Positions 9,685-19,133 of a stretch of 60,364 nucleotides of DNA are shown in pieces. Each line of letters starts with the position of its first letter. Position 1 is the first letter of the stretch. The notes under the pieces were generated by a model that saw only the letters and a program-made list of their open reading frames with translations, made no database searches and was not told the origin of the DNA. Origin of the DNA: an uncultured Gammaproteobacteria bacterium. GTDB taxonomy: Bacteria; Pseudomonadota; Gammaproteobacteria; Pseudomonadales; Porticoccaceae. Location of the stretch: assembly GCA_913058345.1 (NCBI GenBank), contig CAJXQR010000013.1, forward strand, positions 1-60,364, in the 5' to 3' direction. Made by a program: the position numbers and the translations under genes.

Positions 9685-10284
9685 CTAATGACTCAACGAA
9701 CGTTTCTTCGCTTCACGTAAAAGTTCAGACTGCTTTTTCAGCACATGGGACATGATGTAGTCCTGATCATCTTGATCGAGATAAACAAAATCCACCGCCA
9801 CCAGCTTGTTAAAATCTGGCGACGACGGCAAGGCATCGCGACAACTCACCACACGGCCATACGCTTTAATAAAATAGTATTCCGGAAATAAAGTCAGCGA
9901 TAACTCCAGACAATCGTGAACCCGTACACTCGTCGGCGCATGAAAAGACACACCGCTAGCGCTGAGACTTATCTGATGCGTAGGCCGGGGAATCACGTCC
10001 TCATCACCACTCGGCTCAGGATTATCTGACATCTGGCCGACAATATGGATTTTACGATTGAGTAATTTAAGGACTGTGGCAACTTCAGGCAGCTGATCGT
10101 CGATATCGAGTACCAGGGCGTTGATTCGACCATCGAGTTCAGCCAGTGCGCTCAATTGTTTTTGTCGACGCCCTGAATTAAGCCTCGCCGCTGCTAGTGC
10201 CGCGTCCAGATCGGTTTTGCTAATTGTTTTATAACTTAGGGAAACACTGTCATCAATTCGGTAGAACCGCCTTTTCTCTTCCAT
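9685..10284 (-). CDS. PilZ-domain protein split by a helical insertion
   Basis: Likely cyclic-di-GMP receptor. The protein starts MEEKRRFYRIDD, giving the PilZ RxxxR element (R5-R9) at the extreme N-terminus. The second element, SLSASG, comes only near residues 106-111, followed by beta-strand-like sequence to about residue 170. Between them are roughly 90 residues that look helical and charged (residues 22-85) plus an acidic linker. Ordinary PilZ domains have the two motifs much closer. Tetrameric PilZ proteins with inserted coiled-coil helices have been described in Xanthomonas, from memory. I use the ATG at 10284, after AGGTAACAGG; the frame opens at 10350 but would then overlap pomB. It lies directly downstream of pomA-pomB, suggesting control of the flagellar motor. 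Confidence 0.75.
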   Translation of the reverse strand: MEEKRRFYRIDDSVSLSYKTISKTDLDAALAAARLNSGRRQKQLSALAELDGRINALVLDIDDQLPEVATVLKLLNRKIHIVGQMSDNPEPSGDEDVIPRPTHQISLSASGVSFHAPTSVRVHDCLELSLTLFPEYYFIKAYGRVVSCRDALPSSPDFNKLVAVDFVYLDQDDQDYIMSHVLKKQSELLREAKKRSLSH

Positions 10285-10312
10285 GTTTACCAACCTGTTA
10301 CCTTTGATTATT

Positions 10313-11410
10313 TCACTCTTCCTCGAGAGAGGTTTCGTTCGTAGCATCATCTAAAGCACGCAATAACTGTTGCAATTCTGCCGGGGTATCCAGCTCACCC
10401 CCAAATTCAGGTAGTGGAATATCTGCCCCCGGCAACTCGCGTTCAAGTCCCGCAGGCTCCCTAAAAGCACCACCATCATTCTCTAGCGGGAAATTTCCAG
10501 GCTCTCTATCCTTAACGCTATCAGCGCTGGCCTTCTCCTCGGACGTTTCAATCGCCGCCGGGTCAACGGATTCACTACTGTCGGCAGAGTCTTCCACCAC
10601 TAATTCTTCACTTTCTCCAGAGGCTGAGTCATGACTCTCCGGCTTTAATACAATAACAAGCTCAACTCGCCGGTTTCTAGCCCTATTTTCAGCAGTATCA
10701 TTAGCGACCAGAGGTTGAGAGTCTCCATGGCCTTCTATCAAAAAGCGCCGTGAATCCAGCAAACCAGAACGCAGCAAAGCATGCACCACCGACACAGCTC
10801 GCCCCGCTGATAACTCCCAGTTCGAACGAAAACGTTGCGTGTGAATCGGCCGATTATCTGTGTGTCCCGCTACAGTAACAGTACCTTCAACCTCTGCCAA
10901 TGCTGTGTGTATTTTATCAAGCACTTCAACAAAGCCGGCTCGCAAGGTAGCCTGTCCAGAGGGAAACGAGGCTTTTTCGTTAATGCGGATAATGATTCTA
11001 TCAGTCGTACTTTCCAACTCGACAGAACCCGCAGCAATTTCTTCGCTTAACAGTGCCGCCAGTTTTAATGCCTCAGCCTCCGTTTTCTCAGCCTGCATTT
11101 CCTCCACTAGCTTAGCCAGTTCCTTTGGATCTAACGAGTCCAGGTCACCCACTTTTTCGAAAAGAGGGGCATCGGACACCTGACCTTCGAGAAACTCTTG
11201 GGTTGACGCTGTACGGTCTGAAACCGTCACTTTCTGCACACCAAAAGCTTGCCTCATAGAGCCCGCCACCTGCTTAAACTTGAGAATATCCATTTCGGCA
11301 AAACTCAAGAGCAACACAAAGAAGCACATCAGCAGGGTCATTAGATCGGCAAAAGTCATTACCCACGCAGGCACCCCCGCCTTTTTCTTTTTCTGTGGCT
11401 CGTCGCTCAT
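10313..11410 (-). CDS. pomB: Flagellar stator protein PomB (MotB family)
   Basis: Stator subunit that anchors the flagellar motor to peptidoglycan and, with PomA, conducts ions. The single N-terminal helix includes WVMTFADLMTLLMCFFVLLL with the ion-binding aspartate D22, followed by SFAEMDILKFKQVAGSM, which closely matches Vibrio PomB. The OmpA-like peptidoglycan-binding domain (VAGHTDNRPI, RSNWELSAGRAVSVVHAL, GDSQPLVANDTAENRARNRR) spans about residues 150-255. Unusually, about 110 further residues, very rich in Glu, Ser and Asp, follow that domain; Vibrio PomB stops soon after it. It lies 33 bases after pomA, so the two are co-transcribed. Sodium specificity is inferred from the PomB likeness. 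Confidence 0.93.
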   Translation of the reverse strand: MSDEPQKKKKAGVPAWVMTFADLMTLLMCFFVLLLSFAEMDILKFKQVAGSMRQAFGVQKVTVSDRTASTQEFLEGQVSDAPLFEKVGDLDSLDPKELAKLVEEMQAEKTEAEALKLAALLSEEIAAGSVELESTTDRIIIRINEKASFPSGQATLRAGFVEVLDKIHTALAEVEGTVTVAGHTDNRPIHTQRFRSNWELSAGRAVSVVHALLRSGLLDSRRFLIEGHGDSQPLVANDTAENRARNRRVELVIVLKPESHDSASGESEELVVEDSADSSESVDPAAIETSEEKASADSVKDREPGNFPLENDGGAFREPAGLERELPGADIPLPEFGGELDTPAELQQLLRALDDATNETSLEEE

Positions 11411-11443
11411 GGCACGCCCAGGCTAGAGGTAATTCCCACAGAT

Positions 11444-12220
11444 CTACTTCTCGCCCTCAGCATCCTTCGCTTCGATATCACGCTTAGAGCCCGGCAAATA
11501 AGTCCTCAGCATGTCGTCGATAACCCGGGGGTTCCGCCCTTCCTGCATACCGCAAATACCGTCAATAATAATTGATTGCAGCATAAACTCTTCATTGCGC
11601 CGCAAGCTGAGCTTGCCGGCTAGCGGTGAAGCAATAACATTCGCTATTAAAGCGCCATATAACGTCGTCAACAAAGCGACTGCCATGGCCGGACCAATGC
11701 TCTTCGGGTCATCCATATTGCCTAGCATCAAGACCAGACCAACCAGGGTGCCAATCATGCCCATGGCTGGAGCTACCTCAGCAATTTTTTCAAAAATCGC
11801 CGCACCATCATCGTGACGCGCCGCCGCTCTATTCCTTTCAGCTACCAATGTTTCAGAAACAACCTCAGCTTCCATACCATCCACCAGCATCGCGACACCC
11901 TTGGCCAGGAACTCACTGCTGGGTTCTTTTTCTTCTAATACCAGCAGCCCGCCAGTACGTGTTTCTTTTGCCATATCGACAATTTCTAAAATCACTTCGC
12001 CTGGCACCTGGGCCTTGTAAAGTAACGCTTTTAAACCCGCTTTAATCGCATCGACAAATTGACTGAAGTTGTACTGCATCATCACAGCACCTAGAGTGCC
12101 GCCACCAACCACTGCCATAGACGGCAGATCGACAAAGGGCATAACGCCGCCACCCATTATCATGGCGGCAATGATAATACCTACAGCAACAATAAAGCCT
12201 ACCAGTGTAGCCAGATCCAA
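11444..12220 (-). CDS. pomA: Flagellar stator protein PomA (MotA family)
   Basis: Four-helix inner-membrane stator subunit that, with PomB, forms the ion channel driving flagellar rotation. The 258 residues match Vibrio PomA in length and in motifs: MDLATLVGFI at the start, GGTLGAVMMQY, VAPAMGMIGTLVGLVLMLGNMD in the third helix, SIGPAMAVALLTTLYGA in the fourth, and the C-terminal NPRVIDDMLRTYL. The start codon is TTG at 12220, preceded by GAGGGG; the MDLATL reading agrees with relatives. First gene of the pomA-pomB-PilZ unit. Confidence 0.95.
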   Translation of the reverse strand: MDLATLVGFIVAVGIIIAAMIMGGGVMPFVDLPSMAVVGGGTLGAVMMQYNFSQFVDAIKAGLKALLYKAQVPGEVILEIVDMAKETRTGGLLVLEEKEPSSEFLAKGVAMLVDGMEAEVVSETLVAERNRAAARHDDGAAIFEKIAEVAPAMGMIGTLVGLVLMLGNMDDPKSIGPAMAVALLTTLYGALIANVIASPLAGKLSLRRNEEFMLQSIIIDGICGMQEGRNPRVIDDMLRTYLPGSKRDIEAKDAEGEK

Positions 12221-12503
12221 TTTATTTCCCCTCTAGAAAAAAGCTATCGATCACTGCCGTCGTGCCACTGATACCCACCTCTCAGCTATCGAATCAGCAA
12301 CCCTGTCAATATATACCAACCCGCACCCACTCGTTATTTTTATCGCGGTGTAGAGCGAGGATTAGCTCACAGGTTTGAGAAATTCTCTCTTTTAAATAGA
12401 GCCAACAAGACACCTGCAAATACGAGTAAACGGGGGAAGACGTTGATTGGCAGACAGTTAGAGGAGTGTTGATTCGCCACTCATCAAGCCACGCTGGACT
12501 ATT

Positions 12504-12815
12504 TTAATCCTGCAGAATTGGCTGAACCAGGACCCAGGGCCTAACCACCACCGACCACATCAAGGCATTGGCCTCATACCACTCCAGCGCCAATCCATCG
12601 CTTATTTGCCCGAGCTCACCGTTATCCTGCCAGATACTAATTTGCGCTTTATTATTGTTCGAGATCTCTGCGGCAACCTCAACCAAGTCGAGAGTCGGCG
12701 CCACATAAATGGCTGTACCGTTAGCAAAAAAGCGCTGTAGTTCACGCCAGGCAATTTTTGCAGTTTCGCCCTCCAATTTGGCGCGCAACAATAAATCGGG
12801 GTCAGAAGTCGTCAT
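12504..12815 (-). CDS. DUF2288 family protein
   Basis: A 103-residue cytoplasmic protein of unknown function. The pattern KLEGETAKIAWRELQRFFAN near residue 13, LDLVEVAAEI near 42, and the closing WSVVVRPWVLVQPIL agree with DUF2288 as I remember it. Its ATG overlaps the TGA of the GIY-YIG gene (ATGA overlap), so the two are translationally coupled. No signal peptide or membrane segment is visible. Confidence 0.75.
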   Translation of the reverse strand: MTTSDPDLLLRAKLEGETAKIAWRELQRFFANGTAIYVAPTLDLVEVAAEISNNNKAQISIWQDNGELGQISDGLALEWYEANALMWSVVVRPWVLVQPILQD

Positions 12816-13102
12816 CTTTTTGTTCTCGAGTGATCGGATGGTGCGTCAGCAAAGGCATCGGTAAGTCGAAGTTTTTCACGGCGGGAGAGTTTTTTTATGG
12901 CGGCTTCTCGTTGACTGGCACTGGAGCGATCGTGATTCGCCTCACAATAGACGACTTGCTCGGGCCGACGTTTCGAGTGAAAATATTTTGCACCTCGACC
13001 ACTTTGGTGCTGTAGAAAGCGACGGGGCACATCCGTGCTAATGCCGGTATATAGTGAACCGTCGCTGGTGAGAATCATATATACACTCCAATCTCCCGCC
13101 AT
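12812..13102 (-). CDS. GIY-YIG nuclease superfamily protein (UPF0213/YhbQ-like)
   Basis: Small single-domain GIY-YIG protein. The GIY and YIG pair is represented by VYMI and LYTGIST, followed by the DVPRRFLQHQSG segment with the usual Arg and the EAAIKKLSRREK segment with the usual Glu. The family includes YhbQ; biological roles are poorly defined. I favour the ATG at 13102, giving 96 residues; a TTG two codons upstream (13108) is possible. Its stop codon overlaps the start of the DUF2288 gene. Confidence 0.88.
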   Translation of the reverse strand: MAGDWSVYMILTSDGSLYTGISTDVPRRFLQHQSGRGAKYFHSKRRPEQVVYCEANHDRSSASQREAAIKKLSRREKLRLTDAFADAPSDHSRTKR

Positions 13103-13150
13103 ATTCAAGCACTCGCCGAATTTTTCTTCAGGTTCTTTTTTAACAAACTG

Positions 13151-13630
13151 TTAGTGACTGTGGGAGCCGTCGGCTCCATGGGAATGACCATGGGATAATT
13201 CTTCTTGTGTCGCCTCTCGAACAGCTTTAATGGTAATGTCAAACGTCAGGTCGAGCCCAGCAAAGGGATGATTGGTGTCGACATCGACGGAGAACTTGCC
13301 GACCTTAACCACGGTAACTTGGCGCGGCCCTTCTTTAGCCTGTACTGCGACAATGGTGCCGGGCACGGGGCGTTTTTTCGCACGCAGATGTTTGATTGGC
13401 ACTCGTTGCACACTGTCAGGGTGACTCGGGCCGTAGGGTTGCTGTAAATCAACGGTCAGGTGATCGCCAACCGCCTTACCCTCAAGTTCCTTTTCAAGCG
13501 CCGGCAACATGCCGCCGTGACCGTGTAAATACACAGTTGGCTCACCCCCATCCGAATTCTCCAGCACTTTACCTTCACTGTCTTTCAGGCTGTACTCAAA
13601 CGCAACGACAGCATTTTTACTAATTTTCAT
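13151..13630 (-). CDS. slyD: FKBP-type peptidyl-prolyl isomerase, SlyD-like
   Basis: Cytoplasmic prolyl isomerase and chaperone. The FKBP half-domain starts VVAFEYSLKDSEGKVLENS; an insert-in-flap region follows (about residues 66-120), then NHPFAGLDLTFDITIKAVR, and the protein closes with a His-rich tail, HGHSHGADGSHSH. In SlyD such tails bind nickel, so metal delivery is possible. The tail is shorter than in E. coli. The ATG at 13630 is preferred over a GTG two codons upstream. Stands alone between the GIY-YIG gene and sprT. Confidence 0.92.
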   Translation of the reverse strand: MKISKNAVVAFEYSLKDSEGKVLENSDGGEPTVYLHGHGGMLPALEKELEGKAVGDHLTVDLQQPYGPSHPDSVQRVPIKHLRAKKRPVPGTIVAVQAKEGPRQVTVVKVGKFSVDVDTNHPFAGLDLTFDITIKAVREATQEELSHGHSHGADGSHSH

Positions 13631-13695
13631 ACTCACGATTCCACATCAGGTCAGCTCAAAAGACCGCTCAAAATTTAAAACGCGCAGTATCTTGA

Positions 13696-14250
13696 TTAAG
13701 TCGTCACTTGGCAAGCCGCGACAAAGCTCAGATTTTCTCCGCATTGGCGGCAGTGATAGTTCACCTCGCCTCGAGCCAGCTTGTTGTGACGTCGGGACGA
13801 GAGGCGATGGCTCTGGCACCCGCAGCGATAATCAAAATAACGCTGACGCCGAGTCGGAATACCACGCAAATCATAATCGCCAGTACGGCTGTCGTCGGCC
13901 TTAAAGACCTTCATAATCTGACGCCATTCATCGCCATGGGGGCGGATGTTCGACAAGCCGTAGAGACAATCACTAACATAATGAGCCACTTCATGGGGCA
14001 CGGTAGTCGCGAGATTATCGCTGAAGTACTTAGCAAAAATATGGGGATTAAAACGCATCACTCGTTCATTGCCCCGAACCCGATACATGCCACTGCAACG
14101 ACCGCGCAAGTCAAACAGCACGGGAATGGCCGAAAATTGCCGACCGTACTCTCGCTCAGCCAGCGCCAGTGTTGCCTGAGTTTTATCGAGCACCTGCGCC
14201 TGCTGTTCAGCATTAATCGGCTCGATGAGCGGTGTCGTCAAGGCTGTCAT
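13696..14250 (-). CDS. sprT: SprT-family zinc metalloprotein
   Basis: SprT-like protein (184 residues) with the zinc-metalloprotease motif HEVAH near residue 84, preceded by the MRFNPHIFAKYFSDNLATTV region typical of the family, and with a C-terminal zinc ribbon (YRCGC, then CRQCG). It resembles the catalytic module of eukaryotic Spartan, a DNA-protein crosslink protease; the bacterial substrate is not established. It lies 33 bases downstream of dbpA on the same strand. Confidence 0.9.
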   Translation of the reverse strand: MTALTTPLIEPINAEQQAQVLDKTQATLALAEREYGRQFSAIPVLFDLRGRCSGMYRVRGNERVMRFNPHIFAKYFSDNLATTVPHEVAHYVSDCLYGLSNIRPHGDEWRQIMKVFKADDSRTGDYDLRGIPTRRQRYFDYRCGCQSHRLSSRRHNKLARGEVNYHCRQCGENLSFVAACQVTT

Positions 14251-14283
14251 CTCAGCAGCAAACCGGCCGGTGAAAACAGCCCA

Positions 14284-15675
<1,392 letters not shown>

Positions 15676-15800
15676 TAATTACTCGTAGAAGCTGATGGTC
15701 AGCTTGTCAGCATCAAAAAAGGCTTATTTTATCAGAGCCAGCCGGCTAACCCACACGCATCGCCGTTTTAAATCCACTGGTGTTGCTACAATAGCCGGCT

Positions 15801-16622
15801 ATGAAATACGACTTACACAGCCACACCACTGCGTCTGACGGTGAACTTAGCCCCAGGGCACTCATTATCCGCGCCAAAGCCGCCGATGTTGACGTGCTGG
15901 CCATCACCGATCACGACACACTGGCGGCCTACCGAGAAATAGATCACTCGGTGCTGGGGAGCTTAACACTCATACCCGGCACCGAGCTGTCCACCCAGTG
16001 GCAGAGAAATAATGTGCATATTGTCGGTCTCAATGTACCCCTCGAATGCAGTACTTTTACCGAGGCCATCGCCAGCCAGCAGCGCTCGCGCATTGAACGC
16101 GCCAGTATTATCGCCGACAAGCTGGCTAAAAAAGGCTTCACTGACCTACTTCCCGGGGTGCTTGAAAAGGCCGGCAAGGGCTCCATTGGTCGCCCTCACT
16201 TTGCTCAACAACTACTGGAAATGGGTGCGGTAAAAAGTCTAGAAGAAGCCTTTAAGAAATACCTCGGCACCGGGAAAATCGGCGATGTTAAACAAATTTG
16301 GCCAGAACTTGACGAAGTCGTCGGCTGGATCCGCGATGCGGGTGGCACCGCCGTACTCGCACATCCCGACAAATACCACCTTACTCGCAGTAAGCTACAC
16401 CGTTTAGCGGACGAATTTATAGCCGCTGGTGGCGAGGCTATCGAGGTCGTGTCCGGCAAGCAGGACAAGGTCAGAACAAGGGAGCTGGCTAAACTAAGTC
16501 TCGAGAAAAATCTGCTGGCTTCCTGCGGATCCGATTTCCATCAACCGGGTAAGTTCTGGGCCGAACTCGGCCAGCAATCCCCCTTGCCGGAAAATTGCAC
16601 CCCGGTGTGGGACCGCTGGTAA
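15801..16622 (+). CDS. rnm: PHP-domain 5'-3' exonuclease RNase AM (YciV/Rnm)
   Basis: Metal-dependent phosphoesterase of the PHP family. E. coli RNase AM trims the 5' ends of ribosomal RNAs and degrades short oligonucleotides. The metal-binding motifs are clear: DLHSHTTASDG at residues 4-14, ITDHDT near 38, the GTELS segment near 60, GRPHFAQ, VLAHPDKY near 193, and SCGSDFHQPG near 250. 273 residues is usual. It ends nine bases before the convergent LysR gene. Confidence 0.9.
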   Translation: MKYDLHSHTTASDGELSPRALIIRAKAADVDVLAITDHDTLAAYREIDHSVLGSLTLIPGTELSTQWQRNNVHIVGLNVPLECSTFTEAIASQQRSRIERASIIADKLAKKGFTDLLPGVLEKAGKGSIGRPHFAQQLLEMGAVKSLEEAFKKYLGTGKIGDVKQIWPELDEVVGWIRDAGGTAVLAHPDKYHLTRSKLHRLADEFIAAGGEAIEVVSGKQDKVRTRELAKLSLEKNLLASCGSDFHQPGKFWAELGQQSPLPENCTPVWDRW

Positions 16623-16631
16623 ATGCATGTC

Positions 16632-17561
16632 TCACTGTCTATCAGCATTAGCGCTGCCCATATTGCCCTGCCGTTTATTAGTCCTGCCGTTTTGGCAAAG
16701 CGACATCCAGTTTTCAATAGCTGAACTAAGATACTTCTGGCGGTGCAGTATAAAATAGAAATGGCGGCGTAAGTTTCTCTGCGGGACTTTCAGCGGTATC
16801 AACGTCCCGCGCGTAAAAGCGTCGCTGAGCGCTACGCGAGACAAGCAGCTAATGCCCAGATCTGCTTCCACAGCGCGCTTAATGGCCTCCGTATGCTCCA
16901 ACTCAAGGCTTACGGTAATTTGACTCAGTAAACCGGCCATGGCTCGATCAAAAGTTTGCCGCGTACCGGAACCGCTTTCTCGCAGTATCCAGCTAGCATC
17001 CAGCAGATCTTTATCATTGAGCTTTTTGCGCTTTGCCAGAGGATGTGTCGGCGAGCAAAAAACCACCAGTTCATCTTCCAACCAGGGGATAACGTTCAAC
17101 TCAGGACTCTGCAGCTCGCCTTCGATCAAGCCAATATCCAGTTCAAAATTTCGCACCTGTTCACTAATGATCGCCGTATTGGCAACATGCAGCTGCACCT
17201 GGGCACCGCCATATTGTTTCATGTATTGCGCCATAAGCCCGGCGGCCAAATAGTTGCCGATAGTCAGCGTAGCGCCCACCCGCAGTCCAGGAATAGTGTT
17301 TTGCTGTTGCAAGTGCTGCTCAAAAGCTTGAGCCTGCTCAAATAAAGCTTGAGCCTGCGGACGCAGGGCGCGACCGAGTTCATTGAGCTGCAACTTCTTA
17401 CCCGTGCGATCAAAAAGCTGGATATCGTAATGCCTTTCGAAGTCAGAGAGCGCACTACTCACGGCAGATTGAGACATCGACAAATCCTGTGCCGCCTTAC
17501 TAATATTTTCATAGCGGGCAACGTTGAGAAATACCTGAACTTGTTTCAAGCTGTATCGCAT
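16632..17561 (-). CDS. LysR-family transcriptional regulator, FinR-like by context
   Basis: DNA-binding regulator with the N-terminal helix-turn-helix ISKAAQDLSMSQSAVSSALS near residues 19-38 and a LysR substrate-binding domain (LRVGATLTIGNYLAAGLMA onward). It is divergent from fpr. In Pseudomonas the LysR gene in this position, finR, activates fpr under oxidative or osmotic stress; the same role is inferred here from position. I start it at MRYSL (17561), the usual LysR beginning; the frame opens six codons upstream. About 309 residues. Confidence 0.85.
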   Translation of the reverse strand: MRYSLKQVQVFLNVARYENISKAAQDLSMSQSAVSSALSDFERHYDIQLFDRTGKKLQLNELGRALRPQAQALFEQAQAFEQHLQQQNTIPGLRVGATLTIGNYLAAGLMAQYMKQYGGAQVQLHVANTAIISEQVRNFELDIGLIEGELQSPELNVIPWLEDELVVFCSPTHPLAKRKKLNDKDLLDASWILRESGSGTRQTFDRAMAGLLSQITVSLELEHTEAIKRAVEADLGISCLSRVALSDAFTRGTLIPLKVPQRNLRRHFYFILHRQKYLSSAIENWMSLCQNGRTNKRQGNMGSANADRQ

Positions 17562-17580
17562 ATCGATAATACCGAACATC

Positions 17581-17610
17581 TATATCATTAATACCCATTT
17601 TGCCGATATA
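17581..17610. promoter_or_regulatory. Candidate LysR binding dyad between the LysR gene and fpr
   Basis: TATATC at 17581-17586 and GATATA at 17605-17610 form a perfect 6-bp inverted repeat with an 18-base spacer, lying in the divergent promoter region and overlapping the proposed -35 element of fpr. It is a reasonable but unproven activator site. Confidence 0.35.
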
Positions 17611-17627
17611 AAAAAGCCTTGTATAGT
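17600..17627 (+). promoter_or_regulatory. Predicted sigma-70 promoter of fpr
   Basis: TTGCCG at 17600-17605 and TATAGT at 17622-17627 with a 16-base spacer, about 40 bases before the fpr start codon. The slightly short spacer fits an activated promoter. Confidence 0.45.
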
Positions 17628-17667
17628 CCTCTCCATACTTTTCAAACGCGAGTTTAAGGAGCCATCT

Positions 17668-18441
17668 ATGTCAGGTTTTATCGAAGCACAGGTCACCAGC
17701 GTACGTCACTGGAATGACACCTTGTTCAGCTTTAGAACCAATAGAGAAACGTCATTTCGTTTTAAGAATGGCCATTTTATTATGATGGGTCTGCCCCAGG
17801 AGACGAGGCCTCTGATGCGCGCCTACAGTATTGCCAGCGCCAACTACGAAGATGAACTGGAGTTTTTCAGTATTAAGGTACCCGATGGCGCACTGACTTC
17901 GCAGTTAAAAAATGTCGTGGTGGGCGACACGATTTTGCTCAGCAAAAAACCCACGGGCACCTTGTTACAGGACAATTTATTGCCAGGTAAAAATCTCTAC
18001 CTGCTGAGCACCGGTACGGGGTTAGCGCCTTTTATGAGTATTATTAAAGACCCGGAAATTTACGAAAACTTTGACAAAGTGATTCTCACTCATGGCGTGC
18101 GCTACGTTTCTGAATTAGCTTACAGCGAGAGAATTATCAACGAATTACCCAACGACGAGTTTCTCGGTGAAGAAATTAGCAACAAGCTAATCTACTACCC
18201 CACCGTTACGCGAGAAACTTTCTCCAATCAGGGTCGCCTCACCGATTTAATGACCAGCGGCAAACTGTTCGATGATATAGGCCTGCCCGCTTTTAATATC
18301 GAAACAGATCGCTTTATGATTTGCGGCAGTCCCGCCATGCTGAAAGATTGCTGCACCCTGTTAGATGAAAGAGGCTTCAAGGAATCTCGTCAGGGTGAAA
18401 TTGGCCAGTATGTGATCGAACGGGCCTTTGTCGAAAGCTAA
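17668..18441 (+). CDS. fpr: Ferredoxin--NADP reductase
   Basis: FAD enzyme that exchanges electrons between NADPH and ferredoxin or flavodoxin, supporting Fe-S cluster repair and oxidative-stress defence. The 257-residue length and motifs are those of bacterial Fpr: the FAD-binding MRAYSIASANYEDELEFFSI segment near residues 50-70, STGTGLAPFMSIIKDPE near 112-128, HGVRYVSELAY, and MICGSPAML near 213. The C-terminus ends VIERAFVES, the extended-tail type found in proteobacteria. AAGGAG precedes the ATG. Confidence 0.96.
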   Translation: MSGFIEAQVTSVRHWNDTLFSFRTNRETSFRFKNGHFIMMGLPQETRPLMRAYSIASANYEDELEFFSIKVPDGALTSQLKNVVVGDTILLSKKPTGTLLQDNLLPGKNLYLLSTGTGLAPFMSIIKDPEIYENFDKVILTHGVRYVSELAYSERIINELPNDEFLGEEISNKLIYYPTVTRETFSNQGRLTDLMTSGKLFDDIGLPAFNIETDRFMICGSPAMLKDCCTLLDERGFKESRQGEIGQYVIERAFVES

Positions 18442-18466
18442 GTCAAGGCCTTATATAAACTCACAT

Positions 18467-18489
18467 GCAAGCCCTGCTGTAGGGCTTGC
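18467..18489 (+). terminator. Hairpin after fpr
   Basis: Perfect 9-bp stem GCAAGCCCT / AGGGCTTGC around a 5-base loop, 25 bases after the fpr stop. The T-tract that follows is weak (AATAGCCCGTTTCTT), so terminator activity is likely but not certain. Confidence 0.55.
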
Positions 18490-18575
18490 AATAGCCCGTT
18501 TCTTCATTGACAACGACCATCATCCCCCCAGATTAACACTGCCGTCTCTTTAACTTCCCCTCCGAGAAAACCTCA

Positions 18576-18596
18576 GGTACGCAAAGGTTGCGTGCC
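18576..18596. promoter_or_regulatory. Dyad operator candidate of the metal-uptake operon
   Basis: Two 9-base arms, GGTACGCAA and TTGCGTGCC, separated by AGG, are inverted repeats of each other with a single mismatch. The dyad ends eight bases before the -35 element of the predicted operon promoter, a position suited to an activator or to a repressor. The sequence does not resemble the Fur or Zur consensus sites I know. Confidence 0.45.
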
Positions 18597-18604
18597 ATTT
18601 GCCA

Positions 18605-18633
18605 TTGTCCAGCTGCATAAGACGAGCTATGAT
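18605..18633 (+). promoter_or_regulatory. Predicted sigma-70 promoter of the metal-uptake operon
   Basis: TTGTCC at 18605-18610 and TATGAT at 18628-18633 with an ideal 17-base spacer. A transcript would begin near 18640, leaving a leader of about 70 bases before the first gene at 18710. Confidence 0.5.
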
Positions 18634-18709
18634 CGACGACTAGCCGGCTAACACCTGATGAAAACAAAAGGGTTCAATAATAAGGGCTCTCTGGCTAGCT
18701 GGAAAAACT

Positions 18710-19069
18710 ATGCACACACCTATTTTTTGGCAGTTTCCCTTTTTTTCCTCCACTCTATTCGTCATAGGCGCACTCCTGTGCACTGGCACATTCACAGCCA
18801 CGGCCGCCTTTGCCCACAGCCCCATTTGCAACTGTTACAACGACGATGAAAATGGCGACAAGGTGATCTGCGAAGGCGGGTTTTCTGACGGCGGCTCAGC
18901 CAAAGGCGTAGGTGTAAAAGTACTGAATGACAGGGACCGGGTGCTGATTAAGGGCGCAATGAACGCAGACAGCACCTTTACATTTACCAAGCCCGACGAT
19001 GACTTCCATATCCTCTACGACGCAGGCCCAAGCCACCAGGTGATCATCTACATGGATGATATAGAATAG
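18710..19069 (+). CDS. Small secreted beta-sandwich protein of the metal-uptake operon
   Basis: A 119-residue exported protein. Residues 1-35 form a signal peptide ending in AFA. The mature part begins HSPICNC and then reads CEGGFSDGGSAKGVGVKVLN ... AMNADSTFTFTKP ... DAGPSHQVIIY. That pattern recalls the transthyretin-like periplasmic domain of CbiL/NikL-type nickel and cobalt transport proteins (FSDGxxxKxxxVxVxD ... GxFxFxxP ... DAGPGHxxxY). Three Cys residues and a His cluster near the mature N-terminus could bind metal. It is the first gene after the promoter. The exact function and any equivalence to FpvH, FpvJ or FpvK are not established. Confidence 0.65.
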   Translation: MHTPIFWQFPFFSSTLFVIGALLCTGTFTATAAFAHSPICNCYNDDENGDKVICEGGFSDGGSAKGVGVKVLNDRDRVLIKGAMNADSTFTFTKPDDDFHILYDAGPSHQVIIYMDDIE

Positions 19070-19133
19070 CCTTAATGAACACTGCTTTCAGCGCCATGCC
19101 AAGACACTATTTCGACGACAAAAGGAATTCAGG

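Noticed and set aside
10284-10350. Longer PilZ start overlapping pomB
   Set aside because: The extra residues are unlike PilZ N-termini, while MEEKRRFYR places the RxxxR motif as expected and has its own ribosome-binding site.
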